DNA of 48,881 bases from Thermodesulfovibrio yellowstonii. GTDB taxonomy: Bacteria; Nitrospirota; Thermodesulfovibrionia; Thermodesulfovibrionales; Dissulfurispiraceae. The stretch spans positions 12,899 through 61,779 of the forward strand of contig DYHD01000006.1 in NCBI GenBank assembly GCA_020724365.1, in the 5' to 3' direction. Each line of letters opens with the position of its first letter. Position 1 is the stretch's first letter. Both the position numbers and the translations under genes were made by a program. This document shows positions 17,244-25,492 of this stretch, piece by piece. The notes under the pieces were generated by a model. It did not search any database and was not told the origin of the DNA. It was given only the letters and a program-made list of their open reading frames with translations.

Positions 17244-18374
17244 CTATCGACTATCGACTATTTTTACTTTCGCATTTTCCGAGAGATTCTGTTGCCCCAC
17301 CGTGACAACTATCTCGCCTTCATTAATCCCTTCAATAACCTCTATATATTCAGTAACCTTAGATTCTGCTCCATCAGTCTTTGATGCAATCTTATATTGC
17401 TGCCCTATCTTCGGGTTTCTTAATTTGGCAATTTCTCCTTCGACTATAAATGCCCTTACCTTATCGCCTTCATAAAGCAACGAGATAGCTGGAATCAATA
17501 TAGCATCCTTATCCCCACCTGTATAAAGGGTAATCTTTGCAAAAAGTCCGGGTTTTAATATGCCATCAGAATTGGGTGTTAAGGCTTCAACCTGAAGGCT
17601 ACGGGTTTTTTCATCAAGACTTGGATAGATGATGTTGACCTTGCCTTTGAATTCTGTCTGTCCAAAGGCGTCAACACGGAAATTGACATCCTGCCCCTTC
17701 TTCAATTTGCCTATGTCTTTTTCACTAATAGTGAAGTTCAATTTCAAGGGGTTATTTTTGATTATTACGAATAAATTTGAGCCATTTCTTGCATAATTTC
17801 CAGCGGTCACCTTTTTTTCTTTTATAAACCCATCTATCGGGCTGTATATCCTTGTTTTTATTAGTTTCTGTTTTGCAAGGGATAGGGTTGATTTAGCCCT
17901 TTCTACCTCAGCTTCGGCAAGGGCAAGCCTTGTTGAGACATCGTCAAACTGCTGTTGTGTGACGAGCTGTTCCTTATAAAGAGCGTTTTTTCTCTGGAAT
18001 TCGAGCCTTGTGTTAGCCAGTGTTGCTTCAGCCTGTTTCATGGCAGCTTCAGATCTTTTTACATCAAGGTTATAATCTGTTTCGCTGATCGTAACTAAAA
18101 GCATGCCCCTTGAGACTGGCATTCCTTCATCCACTTTTATATCCTTTATTATCCCATCAACCTCAGCGCTTACTATAACCTCCTCAAATGGGTTTAATGA
18201 CCCAGTTGTCTCTATATAAGGGCGGACAGATTTCTTTTCCGCAGGTTGAACCTTGACATTTATAACCTTTTCCTCGGTCACCTTGTTTTCCTTCTTGCCA
18301 CAGGCAGGTAATAAGGAAATAAAAAAGACCACTGTTATGAGCAATAATGCCAAATTAATGTGTTTTCTATTCAT
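17244..18374 (-). CDS. RND efflux periplasmic adaptor lipoprotein
   Basis: The protein has 376 residues from the ATG at 18374, which has an AGAGGT ribosome site. A longer frame from 18419 would add 15 residues in front of the signal peptide and is rejected. The signal peptide ends in the lipobox LLPAC, so C25 should be lipidated. The mature protein has the membrane-fusion layout: a barrel-sandwich half (KVDEGMPVSRGMLLVTI), a helical hairpin (about 115-180), the second lipoyl half (RIYSPIDGFIKEKKV), then beta-barrel and membrane-proximal domains. It connects the pump to the TolC-like channel. Confidence 0.95.
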   Translation of the reverse strand: MNRKHINLALLLITVVFFISLLPACGKKENKVTEEKVINVKVQPAEKKSVRPYIETTGSLNPFEEVIVSAEVDGIIKDIKVDEGMPVSRGMLLVTISETDYNLDVKRSEAAMKQAEATLANTRLEFQRKNALYKEQLVTQQQFDDVSTRLALAEAEVERAKSTLSLAKQKLIKTRIYSPIDGFIKEKKVTAGNYARNGSNLFVIIKNNPLKLNFTISEKDIGKLKKGQDVNFRVDAFGQTEFKGKVNIIYPSLDEKTRSLQVEALTPNSDGILKPGLFAKITLYTGGDKDAILIPAISLLYEGDKVRAFIVEGEIAKLRNPKIGQQYKIASKTDGAESKVTEYIEVIEGINEGEIVVTVGQQNLSENAKVKIVDSR

Positions 18375-18436
18375 TTTTATAACCTCTAATATTTCGGTTT
18401 TGAGTCTTATAAATATCAAAACGGTTTTCTAACATA

Positions 18437-19807
18437 TCAATTTCTGATAGACTCTCGACTATTATAAAGAACACCTATTGCCTTTTTGACTCTTGTTTTT
18501 GAAGCTTGCAAGCCATATATAGCATCTGATAGCTGCCTTTCTGCTGTAATGAGAAGTGTGTTTGCATCCATGACATCTATGCTGTTTGCAAGTCCAAATT
18601 CAAATTGTTTATTGACAGAATTGAAATTATCCCTTGCAAATGCCAGTTGATCTTCAAGGGATTTTAGAATACCCTTTAAAGTATTAAAATCAAGATAGGC
18701 ATTTTCTACCTCAATGCTGATCGTCTTTTTTGTGTCTTCATATAAAAGCTCAGCCTGCCTTTTTCTTGCTTCTGTCTCTTTGACTTCAGCTCTTCTTAAT
18801 CCTCCTTCAAAGAAAGGAAAATTAATTTTAATTGCACCATAAATATTTTCTTTAATAAGAGAGGCCGATATGGGGTCTTCATCCTTTCTTGCCCATACCC
18901 CTTCAATTAAAACCGTCGGGAAATAAGCCCCTTTTGCATATTTCACCTGATTTTCTGAGATTTTTTTCTGGATTTCAAGAGATTTCAAATCAGACCTCTG
19001 TGAAAAAGCTGATTGCTTAAGACATTCAACAGCAGGCGTAGTGCAGTTAGGCATTAGAAAATCTAATTCATAGGATTGAGCTATAATCGGAGTTTCTTTT
19101 ATCACAAAATTATCATCTAAGCCAACAACCCTTGCAAGTATAGACTTTGAAAGTTTAAGACTATTTTCCGCCCTTATCCTATCAGATATTGCCCCTGAAA
19201 GTTCAGCCTCCGCCCTTAAGAGAGCGGTTTTGGTAACCTCGCCTATCTTCAACCTTGTAAGTGCTGCGTCTCTATGTTTGGTGAGTCTTTCGACATTTGA
19301 CTGAGTAATATCAAGTATTTTCTTTGCTCTTAATACATCGTAATATGCTAATGCTACATTTAGCAGATAAGATTCTTTAGCAGCATAAAGGTCATATTTG
19401 CTTTTTTCTATCCCTTTTGAGGAGATATTAAGGGCGGTTAACTCGCGCCCGCTTAAAGAAAAAGACTGGTCTAACCTTACCCCCCATAAAACAGAATCCT
19501 GTGGTTGTATAACTCCCCGTGTTGCAGAAATTTTCTCTTCGCTGAAGCGTGTATAACCTCCAAATGCAGAGACTTTTGGAAGCAAAACAGAAATAGCCTT
19601 ATCCTTTACCCTTTCTGATATAAAAAGCTCTTCTTCTGAAATCCTTATTTTTTCTGAATTCTCAAGAGCGATGGCGTAGAGCTCCTCAAGGGTATATTCC
19701 TTTGTGGCAGAGGCGATATCTGCTGCTATAATTGAAGAGATAATAATTATAGAAATTAATAATATTTTGTAGTTTTTCTTTTTTAATGCAAAGTTTTCAA
19801 AACTCAT
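18437..19807 (-). CDS. TolC-family outer membrane efflux protein
   Basis: This 456-residue outer membrane channel protein has an N-terminal signal region with a hydrophobic core at about 14-30, then the TolC repeat layout with long helices (YTLEELYAIALENSEKI; then a second repeat ending GLANSIDVMDANTLLITAER). The start codon overlaps the TetR gene stop by 4 bp (ATGA), so the two are translationally coupled. It is the first structural gene of the efflux operon. Confidence 0.95.
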   Translation of the reverse strand: MSFENFALKKKNYKILLISIIIISSIIAADIASATKEYTLEELYAIALENSEKIRISEEELFISERVKDKAISVLLPKVSAFGGYTRFSEEKISATRGVIQPQDSVLWGVRLDQSFSLSGRELTALNISSKGIEKSKYDLYAAKESYLLNVALAYYDVLRAKKILDITQSNVERLTKHRDAALTRLKIGEVTKTALLRAEAELSGAISDRIRAENSLKLSKSILARVVGLDDNFVIKETPIIAQSYELDFLMPNCTTPAVECLKQSAFSQRSDLKSLEIQKKISENQVKYAKGAYFPTVLIEGVWARKDEDPISASLIKENIYGAIKINFPFFEGGLRRAEVKETEARKRQAELLYEDTKKTISIEVENAYLDFNTLKGILKSLEDQLAFARDNFNSVNKQFEFGLANSIDVMDANTLLITAERQLSDAIYGLQASKTRVKKAIGVLYNSRESIRN

Positions 19808-20397
19808 TTAAGCGTCCCTTTTGCAAATATTTTTACAAACTCCTTTATTGCTTTTTCATAGTCCTCTTGACTGCTCTGTTTTTGAAAAATGAATTCCTCG
19901 ACCTCAAAATAAGAAAAAACCATCCCTAATAGCGCCCTGCCGCCAAGCCTTGTATCAAAATTTCTTAAGATGCCCTTTTCTTGCATTTCTTTGAAATATA
20001 TTGCGATTGTATTATAAAGCTCGTCAATAAAAACCTGCACATACTTAGCAACCTTTTCTGGATGTGTGAATATCTCAGCCTTTATAATTTTTGTCATCTC
20101 TTTCCGTAAAAATAAAGAACTAAGAAAGCTCCTGATGATTTCAAAGAGTGCTTCTTCATATTCAAGATTAAAAAGCTCTGGAAGTTTATGTTTAAGCACA
20201 GGCAGAAATGAGTAATTATTAAGCACTTCTTCAAAAAGCTTTTCTTTAGTTGAAAAATGCCTGAATAGAGTAACCTCAGCTACCCCAGCTCCTCTGGCTA
20301 TCTCACGGGTTGAAGCACCGAGATATCCCTTTTGGGAGAAAAGCTTAATGGCGCTTTCAAGTATTCTTTCTTTTGTTGAACGGGTTTCTGGTGTCAT
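19804..20397 (-). CDS. TetR-family transcriptional regulator
   Basis: This 197-residue protein has an N-terminal DNA-binding domain: ILESAIKLFSQKGYLGAST, then REIARGAGVAEVTLFRHFS, then TKEKLFEEVL. The C-terminal ligand domain is variable. It is the first gene of the efflux operon and probably represses it; an inverted repeat about 33-46 bp upstream of its start is the likely operator. The inducing compound is unknown. Confidence 0.95.
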   Translation of the reverse strand: MTPETRSTKERILESAIKLFSQKGYLGASTREIARGAGVAEVTLFRHFSTKEKLFEEVLNNYSFLPVLKHKLPELFNLEYEEALFEIIRSFLSSLFLRKEMTKIIKAEIFTHPEKVAKYVQVFIDELYNTIAIYFKEMQEKGILRNFDTRLGGRALLGMVFSYFEVEEFIFQKQSSQEDYEKAIKEFVKIFAKGTLK

Positions 20398-20429
20398 TAT
20401 GTATTTAATCAGCTAAAATATAAATTGCA

Positions 20430-20443
20430 AGTAAGCACTTACT
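20430..20443. promoter_or_regulatory. Candidate TetR operator
   Basis: AGTAAGCACTTACT consists of perfect 6-bp inverted arms (AGTAAG/CTTACT) around a 2-bp centre. It lies 33 bp upstream of the tetR start and would overlap the promoter elements on the minus strand. Position and shape fit autorepression by the TetR protein. Confidence 0.6.
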
Positions 20444-20826
20444 AACATAAATTATTTCTTTGGAAAAAATCAAGTATTTTTTCTGATTTTTGAAAAACTT
20501 GAACAAAAAAAGATTAAATTATTGCCTGAAAGATTTCACTATTAATTGGAGGCTCTGCTAAATAAGTCTTAAGATCGCAAGCTGAAGTCTGTCGTTACTA
20601 ATTAATATAAATAACTTACTTCATAGCTATCTAAAATCATGTGGTGTTTTGATCAAAAAGATGAGATGAGCTATTTTATTTTCTTTTATAAACAAATTTT
20701 GATATACTTCTTATGTATATATTGAATAATAATTTTCATTTATTGAAAGATTAAGGTTCTTTCGTAAAAAAATTTTAAAATGTTTAAATATTATTTTGAC
20801 ATAGTTATGAAATATTGGAGGTTCAC
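20444..20826. other. AT-rich divergent intergenic region
   Basis: This spacer between the leftward efflux operon and the rightward fumarase-like/Mla operon has no credible reading frame. A TTGACA at about 20798 has no matching -10 element, so I cannot place the rightward promoter. A ribosome site, TTGGAGG, at 20815-20821 serves the next gene. Confidence 0.6.
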
Positions 20827-21678
20827 TTGCTTAGGCTAAGAGATGGTATAGTTGAACTTTATAGAAAAGTGGCAACATCATTGCCAAGTGATGTTGAAGA
20901 AGCTTTGAAGAATGCATATCTTGTGGAGACCGATGAAAAAATAAAGACTTCACTTGAAGATATACTGACAAAAATTAAAGTTTCTCGAAAAAGCTCTACG
21001 CCTTTATGTGAAGATTTGGGATTCCCAATATTTTTTGTGAAGGTGCCTATGGGGATTAGCTATCAGATGATTATGGATATAATAGTTGAATCTACAAAGA
21101 TGGCGACTCAAAAGATACCCTTATCCCCTAATGCTATTGATATTCTTAGCGGCAAAAACACCTCAGATAATGTAGGTAGTTATTTCCCTCTTATCTATAT
21201 TGAAGAAGCTAAATCTAATGTATTTACTATTGATCTCATGCTGAGATGTGCACAATGTGAAAAAATGAGTATTATGTTTAGCCTCCCTACTGAATTCGTT
21301 ATACAAGGAGAAGATACTCTTGCAGAGAGAAATCTTGAAGGTGTTTTAAAATGTTTAATAGAGGCTGTTTCAAAAAATAAAAATCACAATTGCGCACCTT
21401 ATTCTTTTGGCATTGCAATAGGCGGGATGAGAGATCAGGTTACATTTTTATCAAAGAGGCAGTTATTAAGAAGAATCCCTTCAAAGCTCCCTGATGAGAT
21501 ACTCGCATCATTTGAAGAGAAAGCTCTCCATGCTATTAATACTATGTCATTAACTACCAATAGAAAGGTTAAAGCTTTAAGTGTAAAGATAGACACCGCT
21601 CATCGCCATCCAGATATTTACCTTGTTGATATCTCGTTTGCCTGCTGGGCTAATAGAAAGGCAAGATTGATTTGGTAG
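20827..21678 (+). CDS. Class I fumarase alpha-domain-like protein
   Basis: The protein has 283 residues from the TTG at 20827, chosen because GGAGG lies 6 nt upstream; an earlier TTG at 20815 would coincide with that site. It matches the N-terminal (alpha) domain of class I fumarase/tartrate dehydratase: TPLCEDLGFPIFFV (C61), HNCAPYSFGIAIGGM (C189) and a C-terminal FACWANRKAR (C273). These are the three cysteines expected to hold a [4Fe-4S] cluster. The usual GGGSEN substrate motif is replaced by RCAQCEKMS. No beta-domain gene is adjacent. The gene starts a probable operon with mlaE, 24 bp downstream. The changed active site makes ordinary fumarase activity uncertain. Confidence 0.72.
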   Translation: MLRLRDGIVELYRKVATSLPSDVEEALKNAYLVETDEKIKTSLEDILTKIKVSRKSSTPLCEDLGFPIFFVKVPMGISYQMIMDIIVESTKMATQKIPLSPNAIDILSGKNTSDNVGSYFPLIYIEEAKSNVFTIDLMLRCAQCEKMSIMFSLPTEFVIQGEDTLAERNLEGVLKCLIEAVSKNKNHNCAPYSFGIAIGGMRDQVTFLSKRQLLRRIPSKLPDEILASFEEKALHAINTMSLTTNRKVKALSVKIDTAHRHPDIYLVDISFACWANRKARLIW

Positions 21679-21702
21679 TTGTAAAACATCTAATTTGTCT
21701 CT

Positions 21703-22473
21703 ATGTCTGAAAAAATAAAAAGATTATTAAGTGAACTTCAAGACTACTATCTGCTGTCTATTCAGGGGCTTCTGGGTATATTCAGGAAGCCTTTTTATTC
21801 AAAGGATGCTATTGATCAGATGGATTATGCTGGCGCAGGTTCTTTTGTAATTGTCATGATAGTATCTCTTTTTATAGGGATGGCATTATCTCTACAGCTT
21901 TCTGCTGAGCTCGGAGTTCTTGGATTAAAAATGTATACTGGCAAAGTTGTTGGCATTTCTATAATTAGAGAGGTTGGTCCTGTTACCGCCGCTCTTGTAT
22001 ATTGTGGAAGGGTTGGGGCTGGTATGGCATCAGAATTGGGATCAATGGTTATAGGTCATCAGGTTGATTCACTGCGGGTATTTGGCGTTGACCCTATCAA
22101 GAAGCTTGTCACTCCAAGACTTCTCAGTTCCATTATTATGCTCCCTGCTCTTACAATTATTGGTAATGCAATAGCACTTTTAGGTGGCTATTATATAGCT
22201 GTATTTGTCAGCCATCAGAGTGGGTATGTCTATTGGAGTTCTATAAGAGATATACTCAATTTTGAGAATGTATTTTCAGGCTCAATCAAACCATTTATGT
22301 TCGGTTTTTTGATTGCATCTATAAGCTGTTATATGGGGCTTACCACTAAAGGTGGGGCTAAAGGTCTTAGAAAATCAACGACCAATGCTGTAGTTTTTTC
22401 AATAATTATGATAATAATCTCTGATTTTATGCTTACAAAGATTTTGCTCTATTTGCTTGGGTTCTCATTATGA
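21703..22473 (+). CDS. mlaE: MlaE-type lipid ABC transporter permease
   Basis: This 256-residue inner-membrane protein has about five to six hydrophobic segments and the conserved MlaE block: REVGPVTAALVYCGRVGAG, then MASELGSMVIGHQVDSLRVF. With MlaF and MlaD it should move phospholipids between membranes. The mlaF ATG overlaps its stop by 4 bp. MlaB and MlaC genes are not in this cluster, as in many non-enterobacterial systems. Confidence 0.94.
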   Translation: MSEKIKRLLSELQDYYLLSIQGLLGIFRKPFYSKDAIDQMDYAGAGSFVIVMIVSLFIGMALSLQLSAELGVLGLKMYTGKVVGISIIREVGPVTAALVYCGRVGAGMASELGSMVIGHQVDSLRVFGVDPIKKLVTPRLLSSIIMLPALTIIGNAIALLGGYYIAVFVSHQSGYVYWSSIRDILNFENVFSGSIKPFMFGFLIASISCYMGLTTKGGAKGLRKSTTNAVVFSIIMIIISDFMLTKILLYLLGFSL

Positions 22474-23207
22474 TAGCATTTGATGATGTCTATTTTTCTT
22501 ATGGCGACCATCATATACTTAAAGGCGTCAATTTTCAGATTCAAGAAAGCGAGAGGGTGGCTATTCTTGGTGGGAGCGGTGGGGGCAAGACTACAATATT
22601 AAAGCTTATAGTTGGTCTTTTAAAGCCTGATTCAGGAAGAATTTTGATAGATAATGATGATATTACTATTAAAAGCGAAGATGAACTCATGGAAGTCAGA
22701 AAGAAGTTTAGTATAGTTTTTCAGGATGGAGCCCTTTTTGATTCGTTAAATGTTAAAGAAAATGTTGCATTTTGTCTAAGAGAATACACAAAGATGTCAG
22801 AACAAGAGATTGATGAAGAAGTCGATGAATTGCTAAGGATTGTTGGGGTTGAACATGCTAAATATTATATGCCCGATGAACTTAGCGGGGGCATGCATAG
22901 AAGGGTTGCTATTGCTAGATCTTTAGCTGTCACTAAGCCAAGAATGTTTCTTTATGACGAAGCCACTACAGGTTTAGATCCTGTCAATGCTGAAAATATT
23001 TGTAATTTGATTAATGAACTTAGCAAAAATGGCACAGGTCATATTATAGTTACTCACAGAGTAATTGATGCCTTAAGGGTTGCTGACAGATTTATATTTC
23101 TTAAGGATGGCGGTATAGCATTGGATGGTGATAGTTCTGTTCTTATAAGATCAAATATCTCTGATATAGTAGTATTCATAAATGAGCTTAAATATAATTT
23201 ATCATAG
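22470..23207 (+). CDS. mlaF: MlaF-type lipid ABC transporter ATPase
   Basis: This 245-residue ABC ATPase has Walker A GGSGGGKTT, Q-loop VFQDGALFD, signature ELSGGMHRRVAIARSL, Walker B MFLYDEATTGLDP and H-loop VTHR. The GM instead of GQ after the signature SG is typical of the MlaF group. It energises the MlaE permease. The gene overlaps mlaE by 4 bp and is followed after 21 bp by the MCE-domain gene. Confidence 0.95.
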   Translation: MIAFDDVYFSYGDHHILKGVNFQIQESERVAILGGSGGGKTTILKLIVGLLKPDSGRILIDNDDITIKSEDELMEVRKKFSIVFQDGALFDSLNVKENVAFCLREYTKMSEQEIDEEVDELLRIVGVEHAKYYMPDELSGGMHRRVAIARSLAVTKPRMFLYDEATTGLDPVNAENICNLINELSKNGTGHIIVTHRVIDALRVADRFIFLKDGGIALDGDSSVLIRSNISDIVVFINELKYNLS

Positions 23208-23228
23208 AAATATGGAGGGTTACTTATA

Positions 23229-24209
23229 ATGTTTGATATAAAAAAGCAGATTATGTGGTCAAAGCTAAAAGTAGGAATTGTTATAACAGTAACTCTTCTG
23301 ATACTATTTTTTACTATATTTTTTGCAGGTGGCCTTGAAGAGTTCCTCTCCCCAAAGGTAGAGATAGAAGCCCATATAAAAGATGTAAGAGGACTCAGAA
23401 ATGGCTCTCCTGTTTGGATTGCAGGCATAGAAATAGGTTCAGTAAAGAATATGAAACTTCATGAAAAGTATGGAACATTGGTCACATTATCTATCAAGGA
23501 GGACTTGCTTAATTTTATTAAAAATGATTCTAAGGTAACTGTTCAAACTATGGGCTTGTTGGGGGATAAGTATGTTGAGATATCTGCTGGTTCGCCTCAT
23601 GCCATGCCAATAAAGAAGGGTGATATTATTGAAGGTAAGCCACAACTTGAGATTAAGGACCTTGTAGATGCGAGTGCTGGTTCTATTGACAAGATTACTC
23701 ATTTTATAGGTAAACTTGATATATTTATAGAGAAAATAGAAAAAAGCGAGGGAACAGTTGGTAAACTTATATCTGACCCGTCTTTATATCAAAATCTCAG
23801 TGAATCAACAAAGAGACTAACAATAATTTTAAAAGATGTTGAGAAATCCAATGGCACATTTAGTATGCTTATTAAAGACCCATCTTTGTATAATAAACTG
23901 CTTTCTACGACTGAAAGGATTGATGATTTGACATTAAGGATCAATGAAGGCGAGGGAACTATAGGAAAACTCATTTCAGACCCAGCTCTTTATGATAATT
24001 TAAATGAAGCCTCTATTAAACTTACAAAACTTATTCATGACATTGATAACGAAGGAGGAGTTGCTGGCACTTTGCTTAAGGACAAAGAATTAGCAAAAGA
24101 ATTAAAACAGACAGTTGTCAATCTTAGAGAAGTTCTAGATGACCTCAAACTGCTCACTAAGGATATAAGAGAGCAGCCCAAAAGATATTTTAAGTTCAGT
24201 ATCTTTTAA
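23229..24209 (+). CDS. mlaD: MlaD-type MCE-domain lipid-binding protein
   Basis: This 326-residue protein has one N-terminal membrane helix (about 13-35), an MCE domain (about 38-120; VRGLRNGSPVWIAGIEIGSV, TMGLLGDKYVEISAG) and a long C-terminal part. That part has about four imperfect repeats of around 35-40 residues (EGTVGKLISDPSLYQNL, NGTFSMLIKDPSLYNKL, EGTIGKLISDPALYDNL, GGVAGTLLKDKELAKEL) separated by helices. Such tails extend through the periplasm in related proteins. It should bind lipids as a hexamer on the MlaE/F complex. A GGAGGG ribosome site lies upstream. Confidence 0.93.
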   Translation: MFDIKKQIMWSKLKVGIVITVTLLILFFTIFFAGGLEEFLSPKVEIEAHIKDVRGLRNGSPVWIAGIEIGSVKNMKLHEKYGTLVTLSIKEDLLNFIKNDSKVTVQTMGLLGDKYVEISAGSPHAMPIKKGDIIEGKPQLEIKDLVDASAGSIDKITHFIGKLDIFIEKIEKSEGTVGKLISDPSLYQNLSESTKRLTIILKDVEKSNGTFSMLIKDPSLYNKLLSTTERIDDLTLRINEGEGTIGKLISDPALYDNLNEASIKLTKLIHDIDNEGGVAGTLLKDKELAKELKQTVVNLREVLDDLKLLTKDIREQPKRYFKFSIF

Positions 24210-24354
24210 GGTTTATAATTAACCCCAAAAAATGCAATTGAACCCAGATATATCCAATAAATGCTGATCTATTCACATAATATTTAAGCTGAGAATGTCA
24301 AGAATAAACAGCTTATAAATGCCTAACCTATCTTTTCTGCAAAATTGGGTAAGT

Positions 24355-24384
24355 TTGACATGAGAGACTTAAATATAATACAAT
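24355..24384 (+). promoter_or_regulatory. Candidate promoter for tpiA
   Basis: TTGACA (24355-24360) and TACAAT (24379-24384) are separated by 18 bp. The expected transcription start is within about 3 nt of the tpiA ATG at 24393, which lacks a clear ribosome site, so the mRNA may be leaderless or nearly so. Confidence 0.5.
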
Positions 24385-24392
24385 GAAAAGTT

Positions 24393-25145
24393 ATGAATAG
24401 ACCTTTAATAGTTGCTAACTGGAAGTTAAATAAGACTATTAATGAAACAAATGCGTTTATTGAAGTGTTAATCCCGCTTGCCAAAGATACAAACGATATT
24501 GATATTGTTATAGCTCCCCCTTTTACTGCACTGCATTCAGCCCATTTAGCCTTAAAAGAGAGCAATATCAGACTTTCTGCCCAAAATCTTTTTCATGAGG
24601 ATAAGGGCGCTTTTACAGGTGAGATTTCACCTCTGATGCTTGTTGATGTTGGTTGTAACTATGTTATAATTGGACATTCAGAGAGGAGACAGTATTTTCA
24701 GGAAACTAATGAAATTATTAATAAAAAAATCAAGGCTGCACTAAAGCATGCGCTCACCCCGATATTCTGCATAGGTGAATCCCTCGCAGAGCGTGAAGCG
24801 GAAAAAACATTCGATATCATAAGAATACAGCTTGCTGAAGGGTTAAAAGAAATAAAGCCAGAGGGCATTATAATAGCCTATGAACCTATATGGGCAATAG
24901 GAACAGGAAAGACAGCTACACCAGAGCAGGCACAAGAGGTTCATAACTTTATCAGGAATTGGCTTTTATCTTTTTATGGTAAAGATGCTTCTAAAATTAG
25001 GATTATTTATGGGGGTAGTGTAACCCCTGAAAATATAGAATCTCTTATGAATTGCATTGATGTTGATGGCGGCTTAGTAGGCGGGGCAAGTCTCAAGGCT
25101 GATAGCTTCGCAAAAATTGTAAATTATAGAAGGAGGAAATCTTGA
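24393..25145 (+). CDS. tpiA: Triosephosphate isomerase
   Basis: This 250-residue TIM barrel is full length. Catalytic residues are all visible: K11 in ANWKLNK, H95 in IIGHSERR, and E164 in AYEPIWAIGTGKTA (the mobile loop). The phosphate-binding YGGSVTPEN and GGLVGGASL are also present. It interconverts dihydroxyacetone phosphate and glyceraldehyde 3-phosphate. The gene overlaps secG by 4 bp, a common tpiA-secG arrangement. Confidence 0.98.
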   Translation: MNRPLIVANWKLNKTINETNAFIEVLIPLAKDTNDIDIVIAPPFTALHSAHLALKESNIRLSAQNLFHEDKGAFTGEISPLMLVDVGCNYVIIGHSERRQYFQETNEIINKKIKAALKHALTPIFCIGESLAEREAEKTFDIIRIQLAEGLKEIKPEGIIIAYEPIWAIGTGKTATPEQAQEVHNFIRNWLLSFYGKDASKIRIIYGGSVTPENIESLMNCIDVDGGLVGGASLKADSFAKIVNYRRRKS

Positions 25146-25483
25146 CAACTTTCTTATTGATTATACATATTCTTGTTTGCATATTGCTTATTAGTGTCGT
25201 ACTTATTCAGAGCGGCAAGGGTGCAGAGATAGGAGCGGCTTTTGGCGGCTCAAGCCAGACCCTTTTTGGAAGCAGAGGTGCTGCCACTTTCCTTAGTAAA
25301 CTTACAACAGCAGTTGCAATCATTTTTATGCTCACTTCTCTTGGTTTAGCTATTATTCAAACTAAACGTGCTACGGTTATCAAAGATCCAGTTCCTGTTG
25401 AGCAGCAAAAAGAAGCCCTCCCGCAACAAGCCCCTCAACAGCCTGCTCAAGAGCCACAAAAAGCACCTCCTCCACAGAAATAA
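25142..25483 (+). CDS. secG: Preprotein translocase subunit SecG
   Basis: This 113-residue protein has two membrane helices (about 2-23 and 54-75) with the SecG signature between them: LIQSGKGAEIGAAFGGSSQT, then FGSRGAATFLSK. A Pro/Gln-rich C-terminal tail follows. The start is a TTG overlapping the tpiA stop and preceded by AGGAGG. It supports SecYE-mediated export. Confidence 0.96.
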   Translation: MTTFLLIIHILVCILLISVVLIQSGKGAEIGAAFGGSSQTLFGSRGAATFLSKLTTAVAIIFMLTSLGLAIIQTKRATVIKDPVPVEQQKEALPQQAPQQPAQEPQKAPPPQK

Positions 25484-25492
25484 AAGTTTATT

